From: UMGS1002 sp050946195
Lineage (GTDB): Bacteria > Bacillota > Clostridia > Oscillospirales > CAG-272
DNA length: 64,000 bases
Reading direction: 5' to 3'
NCBI GenBank assembly: GCA_050946195.1
Contig: JBMNUI010000002.1
Location: forward strand, 1-64,000
Program-made: the position numbers and the translations under genes
Notes under the pieces: generated by a model
The model's database searches: none
Told to the model about the DNA's origin: nothing
What the model saw: the letters and a program-made list of their open reading frames with translations, nothing else
Shown here: positions 33,801-42,108 of the stretch, piece by piece
Numbering within the stretch: the stretch's first letter is position 1
Layout of the letters: every line of letters starts with the position of its first letter

Positions 33801-33962
33801 TTAAAAATCAGGCATTGTCAGGATATTCAGGTCGGCCTGTTTCCGGTACGCCTTGGGGGACAGTCCGTTGTTTTTTTTGAAATGCTTACAGAAAAAAACA
33901 TAGTCGTCATATCCGCAGAGCGCAGCTATATCGGTAAGCTTTTTATATGATTCACAAAATAC
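33801..33962 (-). pseudogene. C-terminal remnant of an AraC-family regulator
   Basis: The minus strand encodes KKLTDIAALCGYDDYVFFCK, then HFKKNNGLSPKAYRKQ and a stop at 33801: the second helix-turn-helix of an AraC protein. Nothing upstream restores the remaining domain and there is no start codon, so it is a truncated remnant. The stretch 33565-33800 on its 3' side holds no recognisable gene. Confidence 0.8.
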
Positions 33963-34019
33963 TCGGGGGTCTGTGCCGCGAGCATGCGGTCTCGCGAATC
34001 AAAGCTGACTATGGCATAA

Positions 34020-34319
34020 CCCGATAAAGAGCTGACCAGTGTCGAGCTCAAAACCAAGACAGACTCGACAGAGTCGGAAGACGGGGTCTGCGAGATACTC
34101 ATAGGCAAAACAAACCCGCCCGAGCTGATAAGCCCCTGTGTGCTGATTTTTCCTTGCACCCAGGCGCAGTATGAGGCCCGGATAATAAGCCACGAACCGA
34201 CTCGCGCAGTGGTAAACAGCGCGTCGGTAAAGCAGATAATTGTTTCGGATAATGCCGATACCACGCTTATTTTGCCTTATACACCTCACAACACAAAAGG
34301 AGAACAGTGCGATGAATAG
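34020..34319 (+). pseudogene. Open fragment without start codon, probable decayed carbohydrate-active protein
   Basis: A 99-residue frame opening right after a stop at 34017 and ending with TAG. It contains ELKTKTDSTESEDGVCEILI followed by GKTNPPE. That pattern (TD..., EILIGKTNRPE) resembles the N-terminal non-catalytic domain of large secreted Clostridia glycoside-hydrolase-like proteins. There is no usable start. Upstream a short in-frame piece (33984-34019) ends at the stop. The identification is tentative; the codon choice looks like real coding sequence. Confidence 0.35.
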
Positions 34320-34615
34320 TTTGCATTATTGCTTACCCCCTATATATATTTGCTTAAATTGCAATAAACCATGTTGTTACAATTATCCCCTTGGGTTGGT
34401 TTCATACTGCTGTCTTATGAAGACACCCGAGTGTGCGTCCCCATATCGGCAATCTGAAAATTAGACGTGTTAGGTCACGGCCGGAGCCGCGGCCTATCTC
34501 GCCGTCCGTGAGGGGGCTTCCGCATCGCCAGCTTTATGAGATTCATGCACGCAAAAGTGAGCGAGACTGCATCTTTACCTTATGATGCCGATAGCTTGCA
34601 GAGTACCACCCGTCC
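34320..34615. other. Gene-free stretch in the decayed zone
   Basis: No supported ORF. It has an AT-rich part (34320-34380) and a GC-rich palindrome CGGCCGGAGCCGCGGCC near 34480. Confidence 0.4.
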
Positions 34616-34645
34616 TTGACATCACCTTATGCGGGGTGATATAAT
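34616..34645 (+). promoter_or_regulatory. Promoter for the sulfatase, with inverted repeat in its spacer
   Basis: TTGACA (34616-34621), 18-nt spacer, TATAAT (34640-34645). The spacer carries ATCACC...GGTGAT (34621-34640) as arms of an inverted repeat, a plausible operator for a repressor. Confidence 0.75.
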
Positions 34646-34679
34646 AAAATCAACTGTAAACAGTACAAAGAGGTGCGCC

Positions 34680-36230
34680 ATGTCAAACAAAAAACAGCTT
34701 GTCTTTATAATGACCGACACTCAGCGCTGGGATATGGTCAACTGCTACAAAGAAACCGGGCTTAAGACCCCGAACCTCGACGCCCTTGCCGCCGACGGGG
34801 TGCGCTACGAGCGGGCATACACCACCCAGCCGGTCTGCGGGCCGGCGCGCGCCGGGATTTTTACCGGCATATACCCCGCCTGCACCGGCTCCTGGGCCAA
34901 TGGCATGGCGCTCGGCGACAATATAAAAACCATCGGCCAGCGCCTTACCGACAACGGCTACCTCTGCGCCTATATCGGCAAGTGGCACCTTGACGGCACC
35001 GACTACTTCGGCAACGGCCGCTGCCCTGCAGGCTGGGACCCCGAGTACTGGTACGACATGCGCCGCTACCTTGAGGAACTGCCCGAGGACGACCGGATAA
35101 AGTCGCGGGCCACCCAAACCATGGACTTCGAGGACATACCCGAGGACTTTACATACGGCTCCCGTGTCCTTAAAAGAGCGCTCGACTTTATCAGCAGATA
35201 CCGGGACGAGGACTTTTTGCTTGTCGTCTCGTTTGACGAGCCGCACGGCCCATTTTTGGCCCCTAAACCCTTTTGCGATATGTACCGGGACTATGAGTTC
35301 CCGAAAACCCCGGCAGTCTGGGACACCCTCGAGGGCAAGCCGGGCTATCAGAAAATCTGGGCGGGAGAGAAGGCTCTTAAGGCCGACCGCGACGCCATTA
35401 AGATAAAAAACGCGGCCTATTTCGGCTGCAATTCATATGTAGATCATCTTATAGGGGAGTTGGTTGGCGCCATTCCTGACGACGCCATGATAATGTATAC
35501 CTCCGATCACGGGAGTCTGCTCCAGTCGCACTGCCTGACCGAGAAGGGCCCGGCGGTATATGACGATGTGGCCCGTATTCCCTTCATTATACGCGACCCG
35601 AAGGGGGTCAGGGGCGGAGTGTACACAAAGAGGCCGGTCTCGCACATCAGCGTCTGCCCGACTATCATGGAGTATTTCGGTCTCCCCGTGCCCAAGGTCA
35701 TGCAGGGAGAGAGCATCCTCAACACCTGCCGCGACCTTGACGCCCCGGCGCCCGAGTATGTATTTATTGAGTTTTCGCGCTTCGAGCAGGACCACGACCT
35801 TTTCGGGGGCTTCCAGCCCCTGCGCGCCGTCACCGACGGAAGGTACAAGCTTTCGATAAACCTTTTGTCGGAGGACGAGTTTTACGACCTTCAGGCCGAC
35901 CCGTATGAGCTTAACAATCTGATAGACGACCCGGCATATGCCGCCGAGCGGAACCGCCTGCACGACGCACTGCTCGACCGGATGTGCCTGCATCGCGACC
36001 CCTTCCGCTGCTACTGGTGGGACTGCCGCCCTTGGCGGCCCGATGCCGCGCCGCCCTCTTGGCGCTACCGGGGCTATACCCGCCAGCGCGAGGAGGAATA
36101 TGAGCCCCGGCAGCTCGACTATGTCAACGGGCTTGAGATGGTACATGCCCAGAGGCCAAAAATCAACAGCAATATAAAGTTTGATAGTCTGCGCCAGATG
36201 ATTGACTGGCTCCGCAACTACGACAGATAA
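34680..36230 (+). CDS. Sulfatase (arylsulfatase/heparan-sulfatase type, Cys-type)
   Basis: 516 residues. Sulfatases hydrolyse sulfate esters with a formylglycine made post-translationally. The metal site begins FIMTDTQRWD (Asp13); the modification signature is CGPAR at 53-57 (C-x-P-x-R, Cys53 the residue to be oxidised); GKWHLDG, DEPHGPF and TSDHG supply the remaining active-site residues. No signal peptide, so cytoplasmic. Cys-type sites in anaerobes need the radical-SAM maturase; that gene follows 33 nt downstream but is interrupted. AGAGGTG precedes the ATG at 34680. Substrate is likely a sulfated sugar from host glycans. Confidence 0.93.
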   Translation: MSNKKQLVFIMTDTQRWDMVNCYKETGLKTPNLDALAADGVRYERAYTTQPVCGPARAGIFTGIYPACTGSWANGMALGDNIKTIGQRLTDNGYLCAYIGKWHLDGTDYFGNGRCPAGWDPEYWYDMRRYLEELPEDDRIKSRATQTMDFEDIPEDFTYGSRVLKRALDFISRYRDEDFLLVVSFDEPHGPFLAPKPFCDMYRDYEFPKTPAVWDTLEGKPGYQKIWAGEKALKADRDAIKIKNAAYFGCNSYVDHLIGELVGAIPDDAMIMYTSDHGSLLQSHCLTEKGPAVYDDVARIPFIIRDPKGVRGGVYTKRPVSHISVCPTIMEYFGLPVPKVMQGESILNTCRDLDAPAPEYVFIEFSRFEQDHDLFGGFQPLRAVTDGRYKLSINLLSEDEFYDLQADPYELNNLIDDPAYAAERNRLHDALLDRMCLHRDPFRCYWWDCRPWRPDAAPPSWRYRGYTRQREEEYEPRQLDYVNGLEMVHAQRPKINSNIKFDSLRQMIDWLRNYDR

Positions 36231-36263
36231 TAGGGCCAAAGAAAAGGAAAGCTAAAGCACCCG

Positions 36264-37397
36264 ATGAATATTCTCATCAAGCCCGCCTCGGGCGCATGCA
36301 ATATGCGCTGCAGCTACTGCTTTTATACCGACGAAATGGCGCACCGCGAGCGCAGCATTATCGGCATGATGAGCACCGGAACGCTTGACGTGATAGTCAA
36401 AAAAACGCTCGACCGTGCCCGGGGCTTTTGCACCTTTATGTTTCAGGGCGGCGAGCCGACGCTTGTCGGGCTTGACTTTTACCGGTATCTGATAAGCTCG
36501 GTTGAAGGGCACAACACAAAGGGTGTGCGCGTGTCATACGCCATACAGACCAACGGGTATGCTGTAGACGAGGAGTGGGCGAAGTTCTTTGCGCAGAATA
36601 ATTTTCTCGTCGGCCTCTCGCTTGACGGCACCGGCGATATCCATGACGCCAACCGCCGTACCCCCTCGGGCAAGGGCAGCTTCGGGAGGGTGAGTGCCAC
36701 CGCCACCCTCTTTGCCAAGCACCGCGTGCAGTACAATATTTTAACGGTTGTCACCGGCCTGACCGCACGCCGGTCCGTGAGCATATACAACTAGTTCAAA
36801 AAGCAGGGCTACAGGTATCAGCAGTACATCCCCTGCATTGAGGGCTTCGGCGAGGCCGAGCCCCCGCCCTGGGCACTTGACGCCGAGCAGTACGCGAGAT
36901 TCCTCTGCCGCATTTTTGACGCGTGGTACTCCGACATGATGTCGGGCAACTATATTTATAACCGTACCTTCGAGAACTGGGTCGGAATGCTCATGGGGCG
37001 CCCACCCGAGAGCTGCGGCATGGTCGGTATCTGCTCGCCCCAGTATGTGGTAGAGGCCGATGGCTCGGTTTACCCCTGCGACTTTTATGTGCTCGATAAA
37101 TACCGGCTCGGGAACCTGCTCTCTGACAACTTTGAGGACATTGACCGGCGTCGTGAAGAGATAGGGTTTATCGAGGTGTCAAGGGAAGTTCATCCCGACT
37201 GCCTTGAGTGCCACTGGCATCCCTTATGCCGAGGCGGTTGCCGTCGCGAGCGCGAGCCCATGACGCCTGGCATGCCGGCGAAAACCCGCTTCTGCGAGGC
37301 TTATCGCATCTTCTTCCCGTATGCCTATGAGCGGCTTTTAAAGCTGGCCAGGCTTGCGGAACGCGGCTCGATGGCAGCCGGGTGTGCCGTATTCTGA
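36264..37397 (+). pseudogene. Anaerobic sulfatase-maturating enzyme (radical SAM/SPASM), interrupted by in-frame TAG
   Basis: The frame spans 377 codons, the normal length for anSME, and is colinear apart from one TAG at 36792-36794 (codon 177). Before it are the radical-SAM motif CNMRCSYC (Cys12, 16, 19), FMFQGGEPTL and LSLDGTGDIHD; after it come FKKQGYRYQQYIPCIEGFGE, the SPASM cysteines in GSVYPCDFYV, and CLECHWHPLCRGGC. The stop replaces a residue usually aromatic (IYN-x-FKK), so a single change from TAT or TAC would create it. The enzyme would install formylglycine in the sulfatase. It may be a recent pseudogene, a sequencing error or a readthrough gene. It has only a weak ribosome-binding site. 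Confidence 0.85.
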
Positions 37398-37671
37398 GTC
37401 TCGATTTTGTATTATAATGTAATGTTGCAATCATATCTTATCTTATTTTTGCACATCACAAATGCCTCTCTAAACGCTAACAACCGAGCAGCCGATTTCC
37501 TCCCGCCAAACCGGCTGATTTTTAGAATTTGTAAAAACTACACAATTCTATATGTCATTTTTTATACATGTTCGCTTATATGTGTGCGGGTTTCAGGCGA
37601 TGCCCTTACCGCGCTTGCAAGGTGAATCCGGATAATGTAGGCACAGTTTATGATGCCGGAGGTGAACACCA

Positions 37672-37890
37672 GTGCCATTTAAAATCATCTGCCAGGACAT
37701 CTCCAAAATGAAGGTTGACGCTATAAACGCGGCAAATACCGACCTGCAAATGGGCGGCGGGGTTTGCGGAGCTATATTCAAAGCGGCGGGAGCGGCACAG
37801 CTTCAAGCCGCCTGCGATAAACTCGCCCCGATTAAGACGGGTGAGGCTGTTATAACACCGGGGTTTAATCTACCTGCAAAGATAAAATAA
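37672..37890 (+). pseudogene. Truncated macro-domain protein (ADP-ribose binding)
   Basis: GTG at 37672 has a strong GGAGGTGA upstream. The 72 residues match the first half of a macro domain: FKIICQDISKMKVDAINAAN, then TDLQMGGGVCGAIF and the GEAVITPGFNLPAK part. A full macro domain is about twice as long and would continue with YIIHTVGP; here a stop follows at 37888 and the reading continues in another frame as a recombinase tail. The 5' end is intact, so the peptide may still be made but should not fold. Confidence 0.8.
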
Positions 37891-37976
37891 TTATTTATAC
37901 TGACCGCATTGAGATTTACATAAACCTGGTCGACGGCTATGTCCTAAAAAATGATTTATATAAAATCTGTAAATGA
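37878..37976 (+). pseudogene. C-terminal tail of a site-specific (serine) recombinase, probable remnant
   Basis: In the frame +1 to the macro fragment the DNA encodes KIIIYTDRIEIYINLVDGYV and ends LKNDLYKICK-stop at 37976. This resembles the C-terminal beta-strand region (IIVYDDRIEIYF-like) of large serine recombinases. It is joined directly to the macro-domain fragment and abuts the tRNA-Ser terminator, which suggests the scar of an integrated element at a tRNA gene. Confidence 0.45.
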
Positions 37977-38012
37977 CAAAAACAAGCCCACAACAGTACT
38001 GTTGTGGGCTTG
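37977..38012 (-). terminator. Terminator after tRNA-Ser
   Basis: A perfect 30-bp palindrome (37983-38012, CAAGCCCACAACAGT half) followed on the minus strand by TTTTT. Confidence 0.9.
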
Positions 38013-38014
38013 AA

Positions 38015-38109
38015 TGGCGGAGAAGGAGGGATTTGAACCCTCGCGCCGGTTTTAATCCGGCCTACGCCCTTAGCAGGGGCGCCTCTTCGGCCAACTTGAG
38101 TACTTCTCC
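38015..38109 (-). tRNA. tRNA-Ser (GCU anticodon)
   Basis: A 95-nt type-II tRNA with acceptor GGAGAAG/CTTCTCC, discriminator G, encoded CCA and a long variable arm. The anticodon stem CGCCC/GGGCG encloses CTGCTAA, giving GCU. Confidence 0.95.
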
Positions 38110-38151
38110 CAATACTCCGCACCGGGGCCGAAAATGCCCGAGGTGGATTTA

Positions 38152-38180
38152 ATTATATAATATTCTTATCGGTGTGTCAA
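38152..38180 (-). promoter_or_regulatory. Perfect consensus promoter for tRNA-Ser
   Basis: Minus-strand TTGACA (38175-38180), 17-nt spacer, TATAAT (38152-38157). Confidence 0.85.
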
Positions 38181-38287
38181 GGTTTTTTAATGATTTAACA
38201 TAAAAACCCGCCAAACAAAACACCGGTGATATTTTTAGTCCGGGCTCAGGATGACCGGCATTTCGCGAGAGACGACAGAGCATTTGA

Positions 38288-38959
38288 TTATTGGTCTTTT
38301 TGACTTTCCTGCTTTTTCAGATTGTGCTCACATAAATCGGCAAGCGGGCACTCGGGGCATCTCGGCGCGCGTGCCCGGCAGTACTCCCGGCCGAAAAAGA
38401 CCAGCCGATGGCAGAAGTCGCTCTGCTCGGCCGGCTCGACCAGTCCGGAGAGTATCTTTTCGACCTTGAGCGGATTTTTCAGGGTCTCGGGGTACATTCC
38501 GAAGCGGCCGCAGAGCCTGATACAGTGTGTATCGGCGACAATGCCGGGGATGCCGTAGATATCACCCAGCAGAAGGTTGGCCAGCTTCCGCCCGACGCCG
38601 GGCAGGGTGAGCAGGTCCTCCATGTTGTCGGGCAGCCGGCCGCCAAAGCGCTCGCAGACGGCGGCACTGGCCGCCTTTATGTCGCGGGCTTTGGTCCTGA
38701 AAAGCCCGCAGGGGCGAACTGCCTCCTCAAGCTCTGTAATGTCGGCGGCGGCCATCGCGGCGGCGTTCGGGTATTTTTTGAATAAATCGCGGCTTATGAT
38801 ATTGACCCGCGCATCGGTGCACTGGGCCGACAGCCGCCCCATCACCAGCAGCCGCCACGGGTCACCCTCGTATTTTAAGGCGCAGGTCGCCTCGGGGTAC
38901 ACTTCCTTGAGCCGGGCGATAATTTCAGCCATGCGCAGCTTTTTTTCGTTCTCTGTCAT
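38288..38959 (-). CDS. nth: Endonuclease III (DNA glycosylase/AP lyase)
   Basis: 223 residues. It removes oxidised pyrimidines and cleaves the abasic site. The helix-hairpin-helix LPGVGRKLANLLL carries the catalytic Lys125, VADTHCIRLCGRFG the catalytic Asp143, and the 4Fe-4S cluster uses Cys194, 201, 204 and 210 (C-x6-C-x2-C-x5-C). The motif normally LLSAQTTD reads GRLSAQCTD here. The start at 38959 is preferred over one 17 codons upstream because AAAGG lies closer. It follows the small gene at 39041 on the same strand but a terminator hairpin separates them. Confidence 0.95.
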   Translation of the reverse strand: MTENEKKLRMAEIIARLKEVYPEATCALKYEGDPWRLLVMGRLSAQCTDARVNIISRDLFKKYPNAAAMAAADITELEEAVRPCGLFRTKARDIKAASAAVCERFGGRLPDNMEDLLTLPGVGRKLANLLLGDIYGIPGIVADTHCIRLCGRFGMYPETLKNPLKVEKILSGLVEPAEQSDFCHRLVFFGREYCRARAPRCPECPLADLCEHNLKKQESQKDQ

Positions 38960-38993
38960 ATAGTACCTTTCGGGCTTCTTTTTTGCCGGGACT

Positions 38994-39028
38994 AAAAAGG
39001 CCGGCGCCACAATTAATTGTAGCGCCGG
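38994..39028 (-). terminator. Terminator between the 106-aa gene and nth
   Basis: A 28-bp near-perfect palindrome CCGGCGCCACAATT/AATTGTAGCGCCGG, followed on the minus strand by CCTTTTTAG. Confidence 0.85.
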
Positions 39029-39040
39029 GCGGGAATATTG

Positions 39041-39361
39041 TCAAGACTCGAATATTTTCAGTCTGGCTTTACCGTCTTTGATAATCCAGATGGTTTCGAA
39101 GTTGAAGCCGGATAGGTCTTTTTCTATCAGCCTGGTGCCGGGTTCGAAAGTGTAGCAATAGAGAACCCCGATTTTTACGTAATTCTCAAGACAGAAGGCC
39201 AGAAAATCGTCATAACCGCCGAAGGCCTCGCAGGCCAGTTCGCTGAGACGCACGAGTTCCTCGATGCTCGCCGTCGGGTCAAGCAGATACCAGCAGCTTA
39301 TATGGCTCACATCCTGTGTATAATAGTTTTGTACAACAAACATATCAAGCAGCTCTTTCAT
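39041..39361 (-). CDS. Hypothetical protein (106 aa)
   Basis: No family recognised. The sequence is acidic with many Cys and aromatic residues (VQNYYTQDVSHISCWYLLDP; NYVKIGVLYCYTFEPG) and ends TIWIIKDGKARLKIFES. No signal peptide or membrane segment. I chose the ATG at 39361 because AAAGGAAAG lies 6-8 nt upstream; the ORF is open to an ATG at 39430 that lacks a ribosome-binding site and lies close to the divergent promoter. Monocistronic with its own terminator. Confidence 0.65.
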   Translation of the reverse strand: MKELLDMFVVQNYYTQDVSHISCWYLLDPTASIEELVRLSELACEAFGGYDDFLAFCLENYVKIGVLYCYTFEPGTRLIEKDLSGFNFETIWIIKDGKARLKIFES

Positions 39362-39446
39362 CTCTTTCCTTTCGGCTTCTCTCAGGTTGCTGGCGTTCGG
39401 TGCCACAAAAAATATGCCATTACACACCATATCAAAAACATTACTG

Positions 39447-39475
39447 TTGACAAAAAGTCGATACTATATTATAAT
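39447..39475 (+). promoter_or_regulatory. Perfect consensus promoter for the acyl-CoA ligase
   Basis: TTGACA (39447-39452), 17-nt spacer, TATAAT (39470-39475), 100 nt before the start. Confidence 0.85.
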
Positions 39476-39574
39476 AAGTCATCCAACTGAGAAATATGTT
39501 TCCGGACCGGCCCGTCGCTATGCAGTACCCGGCACCGGAGCTTTGATTAATTTTTGAAGGGTGTGGTGTCAGAA

Positions 39575-41293
39575 ATGTCAGAACAGCAGCAGAAAACCGA
39601 GCGAAAATACACGCCAGCCTTGTCAATGAAGCATTTTATCGAGATAATCGGGGAACACGGCTATAAAATTGCCTACATGTGGTTTGACAGCGCACACGAA
39701 CTCCACGAGATGACCTACCGCGAGCTCTCCGATTCAATAAAGAACCTTTCAGCCGCCTTTGCCTCCTTCGGATGGCAGGGGCGCCGAATAGCGATACTCG
39801 GCGAGACCTCCCCGCAGTGGGTGATAACCTATGCGGCGGCGATCGCCTCGGGAAATGTCGCTATACCGTTCGACAAGGAGCTCAAACTTGAAGAGCTCAG
39901 GGGCTTTCTCAGATTTGCCGAGGCCGACGCCCTTGTCTATTCGGGATCCTTCAATCGCGCTCTTGAAGATAAGGTGAAAAACGACCCCGCCGTGTCGCTC
40001 TACATCCCGATGTCGCTTGAAAACTGCCCTTATGCGGGAGAGGACAACGTCATGTCCTTTGACGAACTGCTTGCCCGGGGCGAGCGCTATGTCGCGGGCG
40101 GATATGATATTCCCGAGCCGCAGGACCCCAACCGCATGGCGGTCATGCTCTTCACTTCGGGCACTACCGGAACCAGCAAATGCGTCATGCTCTCAGAAAA
40201 AAATGTTATATCCTGCGTGAACGCCGCCTGCGAGTGCGTCGAATTCTTCCCCGAGGACACAATTGTGTCGGTGCTGCCGATACACCACACCTATGAGCTT
40301 AGCTGCATGCTGGCAGCCCTCAACTACGGGATTAATGTCGGTATTAACGACTCGCTCAAGCGCGTGCTCAAAAACTTCAGCTTCTTCCGGCCTACCGGGT
40401 TGGTTCTTGTCCCTCTCTTCATCAACACCATGTACAAGAAAATCTGGGAGGAGGCAAAAAAGAAAAAGAAAGAAAAAATCCTCAAGGCCGCGCTCGCCAC
40501 GTCCTCCCGTCTGCGCAAAATAGGAATTGACCTGCGCAGAGTACTTTTCTCTGATATAATCTCGGCATTCGGCGGGCGGCTCTGCAAGATTATCAGCGGC
40601 GGTGCTCCGCTCAATCCCTATATTGCCGAAAAATTCGAGGAGTTCGGCATCACAATATGCGAGGGCTACGGGATCACCGAATGCTCGCCGCTCATCTCGG
40701 TCAATCCATATTATGCGAACAAGTACGGCTCGGTAGGTACGACCGTCAACTGCTGCACCGTAAGAATCAACCCCGAGGGGGTTAACGAACGGGGCTATAC
40801 CGAAGGTGAAATAGAGGTCAAGGGCGACAATGTCATGCTCGGCTATTATAAAAACCCCGAGGCTACCGCCGAGGCCTTCACCGAGGACGGCTGGTTCCGT
40901 ACCGGGGACGTGGGTTACATGGACGAGGACGGCTATATCTATATAACCGGACGCAAAAAGTCAGTAATTGTGCTTGATAACGGGAAAAATGTCTTCCCCG
41001 AGGAGATAGAAGAGTATCTCGGCAATCTCAGCACCGTCGCCGAGTGCGTCGTGGTGGGCCGCAAGAAAGAGGATAACCCCGACACCGTTGTCCTGGCTGC
41101 TATTATTTACCCGAACTTTGACGCCTTCCCCGAAGGCACCGACATAAACGAGATTGCCAAGGCGGTACAGGCCGAGGTAAATGCCATGAACCGCGGGCTG
41201 GTCGGCTACAAGCAGATAAGAAAGGTCGAAATACGAAAAACCGAATTTGAAAAAACCACCTCCCGCAAAATCAAGCGCCATCTGGTTAAATAA
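39575..41293 (+). CDS. Long-chain fatty-acid-CoA ligase / AMP-binding protein
   Basis: 572 residues of the ANL superfamily. It activates a carboxylate with ATP to an acyl-AMP and then a thioester. Motifs are MLFTSGTTGTSKCVMLSEKN (P-loop, near 190-209), EGYGITECSP (adenine pocket), GWFRTGDVGYMDEDGYI (hinge Asp) and a C-terminal TTSRKIKRH with the catalytic Lys. A Lys-rich loop (KKKKKEKI) lies around residue 295. The ATG at 39575 follows GAAGGGTG. Long-chain specificity is inferred from overall similarity. A strong terminator follows. Confidence 0.9.
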   Translation: MSEQQQKTERKYTPALSMKHFIEIIGEHGYKIAYMWFDSAHELHEMTYRELSDSIKNLSAAFASFGWQGRRIAILGETSPQWVITYAAAIASGNVAIPFDKELKLEELRGFLRFAEADALVYSGSFNRALEDKVKNDPAVSLYIPMSLENCPYAGEDNVMSFDELLARGERYVAGGYDIPEPQDPNRMAVMLFTSGTTGTSKCVMLSEKNVISCVNAACECVEFFPEDTIVSVLPIHHTYELSCMLAALNYGINVGINDSLKRVLKNFSFFRPTGLVLVPLFINTMYKKIWEEAKKKKKEKILKAALATSSRLRKIGIDLRRVLFSDIISAFGGRLCKIISGGAPLNPYIAEKFEEFGITICEGYGITECSPLISVNPYYANKYGSVGTTVNCCTVRINPEGVNERGYTEGEIEVKGDNVMLGYYKNPEATAEAFTEDGWFRTGDVGYMDEDGYIYITGRKKSVIVLDNGKNVFPEEIEEYLGNLSTVAECVVVGRKKEDNPDTVVLAAIIYPNFDAFPEGTDINEIAKAVQAEVNAMNRGLVGYKQIRKVEIRKTEFEKTTSRKIKRHLVK

Positions 41294-41295
41294 GA

Positions 41296-41334
41296 AATGC
41301 GGGCATCCGAAAGACTCGGGTGCCCGCATTTTTT
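41296..41334 (+). terminator. Terminator after the acyl-CoA ligase
   Basis: A 14-bp stem ATGCGGGCATCCGA/TCGGGTGCCCGCAT followed by TTTTTT. Confidence 0.93.
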
Positions 41335-41434
41335 ACTGTCAGAATACTGTCAGCCGCAGTCTTCTTTGAATGATAGAATGTTTGCGGGATAACAGAAAAG
41401 CCGTCAGAGCAGCGCGCCGGACAAGGAGTGTGCC

Positions 41435-41689
41435 ATGACATGGGAAATAGCCCTCGGCTTCTTTGCCATAATCTCAACCTTTTTGGGAGTCATGAAAGTG
41501 GCGGTCAGGGTTAACCGCACGCTAAACATGCTTGAGGCCGCGGTCAACAGGCTCAACGAACAAATTGAGCGCCAGAGCAAAAAAAACGAGAGGTTTTTCG
41601 AGCAGCTCTCAAATCATGAATGCCGTATCTCAAAAATCGAAGACCTCGGGATAATCTGCAAAAGAAGAGAAAGGAGCGCAAATCTATGA
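41435..41689 (+). CDS. Phage XhlA-like membrane-anchored coiled-coil protein
   Basis: 84 residues: an N-terminal hydrophobic segment (WEIALGFFAIISTFLGVMKVAV) and a coiled coil (NRTLNMLEAAVNRLNEQIER...NHECRISKIEDL). In Clostridia prophages proteins of this layout stand directly before the holin and belong to the XhlA-type lysis genes. AAGGAG precedes the ATG. Its stop overlaps the next start (ATGA), so the pair is translationally coupled. No endolysin or other phage gene is adjacent, so this is a remnant or domesticated pair. Confidence 0.65.
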   Translation: MTWEIALGFFAIISTFLGVMKVAVRVNRTLNMLEAAVNRLNEQIERQSKKNERFFEQLSNHECRISKIEDLGIICKRRERSANL

Positions 41690-41913
41690 AGATAAACTGG
41701 AAACAAAAACTATCAAGCCGTCGGTTCTGGGCGGCCGTCGCCGGTTTTGTCACCGCCCTCTGTGCCGCCTTTAAGGTCGATGACATGACCTCAAACCAGA
41801 TAGCCGCAATCATCTGTGCCCTCGGTATCCTTGTGGCATATATAATCGGCGAGTCCTGCGTTGACGCTTCCCGGGCATCAGACTCCGCCGGAAACACCGG
41901 CGACGATAATTAA
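41686..41913 (+). CDS. Phage holin
   Basis: 75 residues that read as a Firmicutes phage holin: a basic N-terminus NWKQKLSSRRFWAAVAGF, TM1 (VTALCAAFKV), a DDMTSNQIAA turn, TM2 (IICALGILVAYIIGE) and a short polar tail. Holins form membrane lesions for endolysin release. AAAGGAG stands before the ATG at 41686, overlapping the upstream stop by 4 nt. It lies only about 330 bp upstream of dnaA. Confidence 0.8.
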   Translation: MKINWKQKLSSRRFWAAVAGFVTALCAAFKVDDMTSNQIAAIICALGILVAYIIGESCVDASRASDSAGNTGDDN

Positions 41914-41916
41914 GCG

Positions 41917-41953
41917 GAGGCTCTGCCCCAACCTCCCGCTTAAGACCCTTTTT
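41917..41953. repeat. GGAGGCTCTGCCCC / CGCTTAAGA intergenic repeat (copy 3)
   Basis: Same layout as 7526-7568: a G-run, GCCCC, ACCTCCCGCTTAAGA and a T-run, located immediately after the holin stop. Confidence 0.6.
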
Positions 41954-41999
41954 GAAACAATGGTTTTTAAAAAATCCCCAAAAACTTCCGAACAAAAGG

Positions 42000-42030
42000 C
42001 GCGGGTCCCCTTACCCGCGTTTTTGTTTTT
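42000..42030 (+). terminator. Terminator upstream of dnaA
   Basis: A 7-bp stem CGCGGGT/ACCCGCG and TTTTTGTTTTT. Confidence 0.85.
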
Positions 42031-42108
42031 CGACAAAAGTAAACGCGGGACTTTAAGAAACATAAGCGAGTGCAACGTAGTTGTTGCGGCAATATTTTAA
42101 GTAACATA

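Noticed and set aside
33926..34264. 112-codon minus-strand ORF overlapping the AraC remnant region
   Set aside because: It is in a different frame from the AraC tail and antisense to the coding-like plus fragment; no domain recognised.
34240..34464. 74-codon ORF in the decay zone
   Set aside because: Overlaps the end of the coding-like fragment 34020-34319 in another frame and reads through AT-rich noncoding DNA without start signals.
36792..36794. TAG read as pyrrolysine or a reassigned codon
   Set aside because: Two other genes in the window end in TAG with terminators or new features right after, and no pyl gene or suppressor tRNA is visible. A point mutation or sequence error is simpler.
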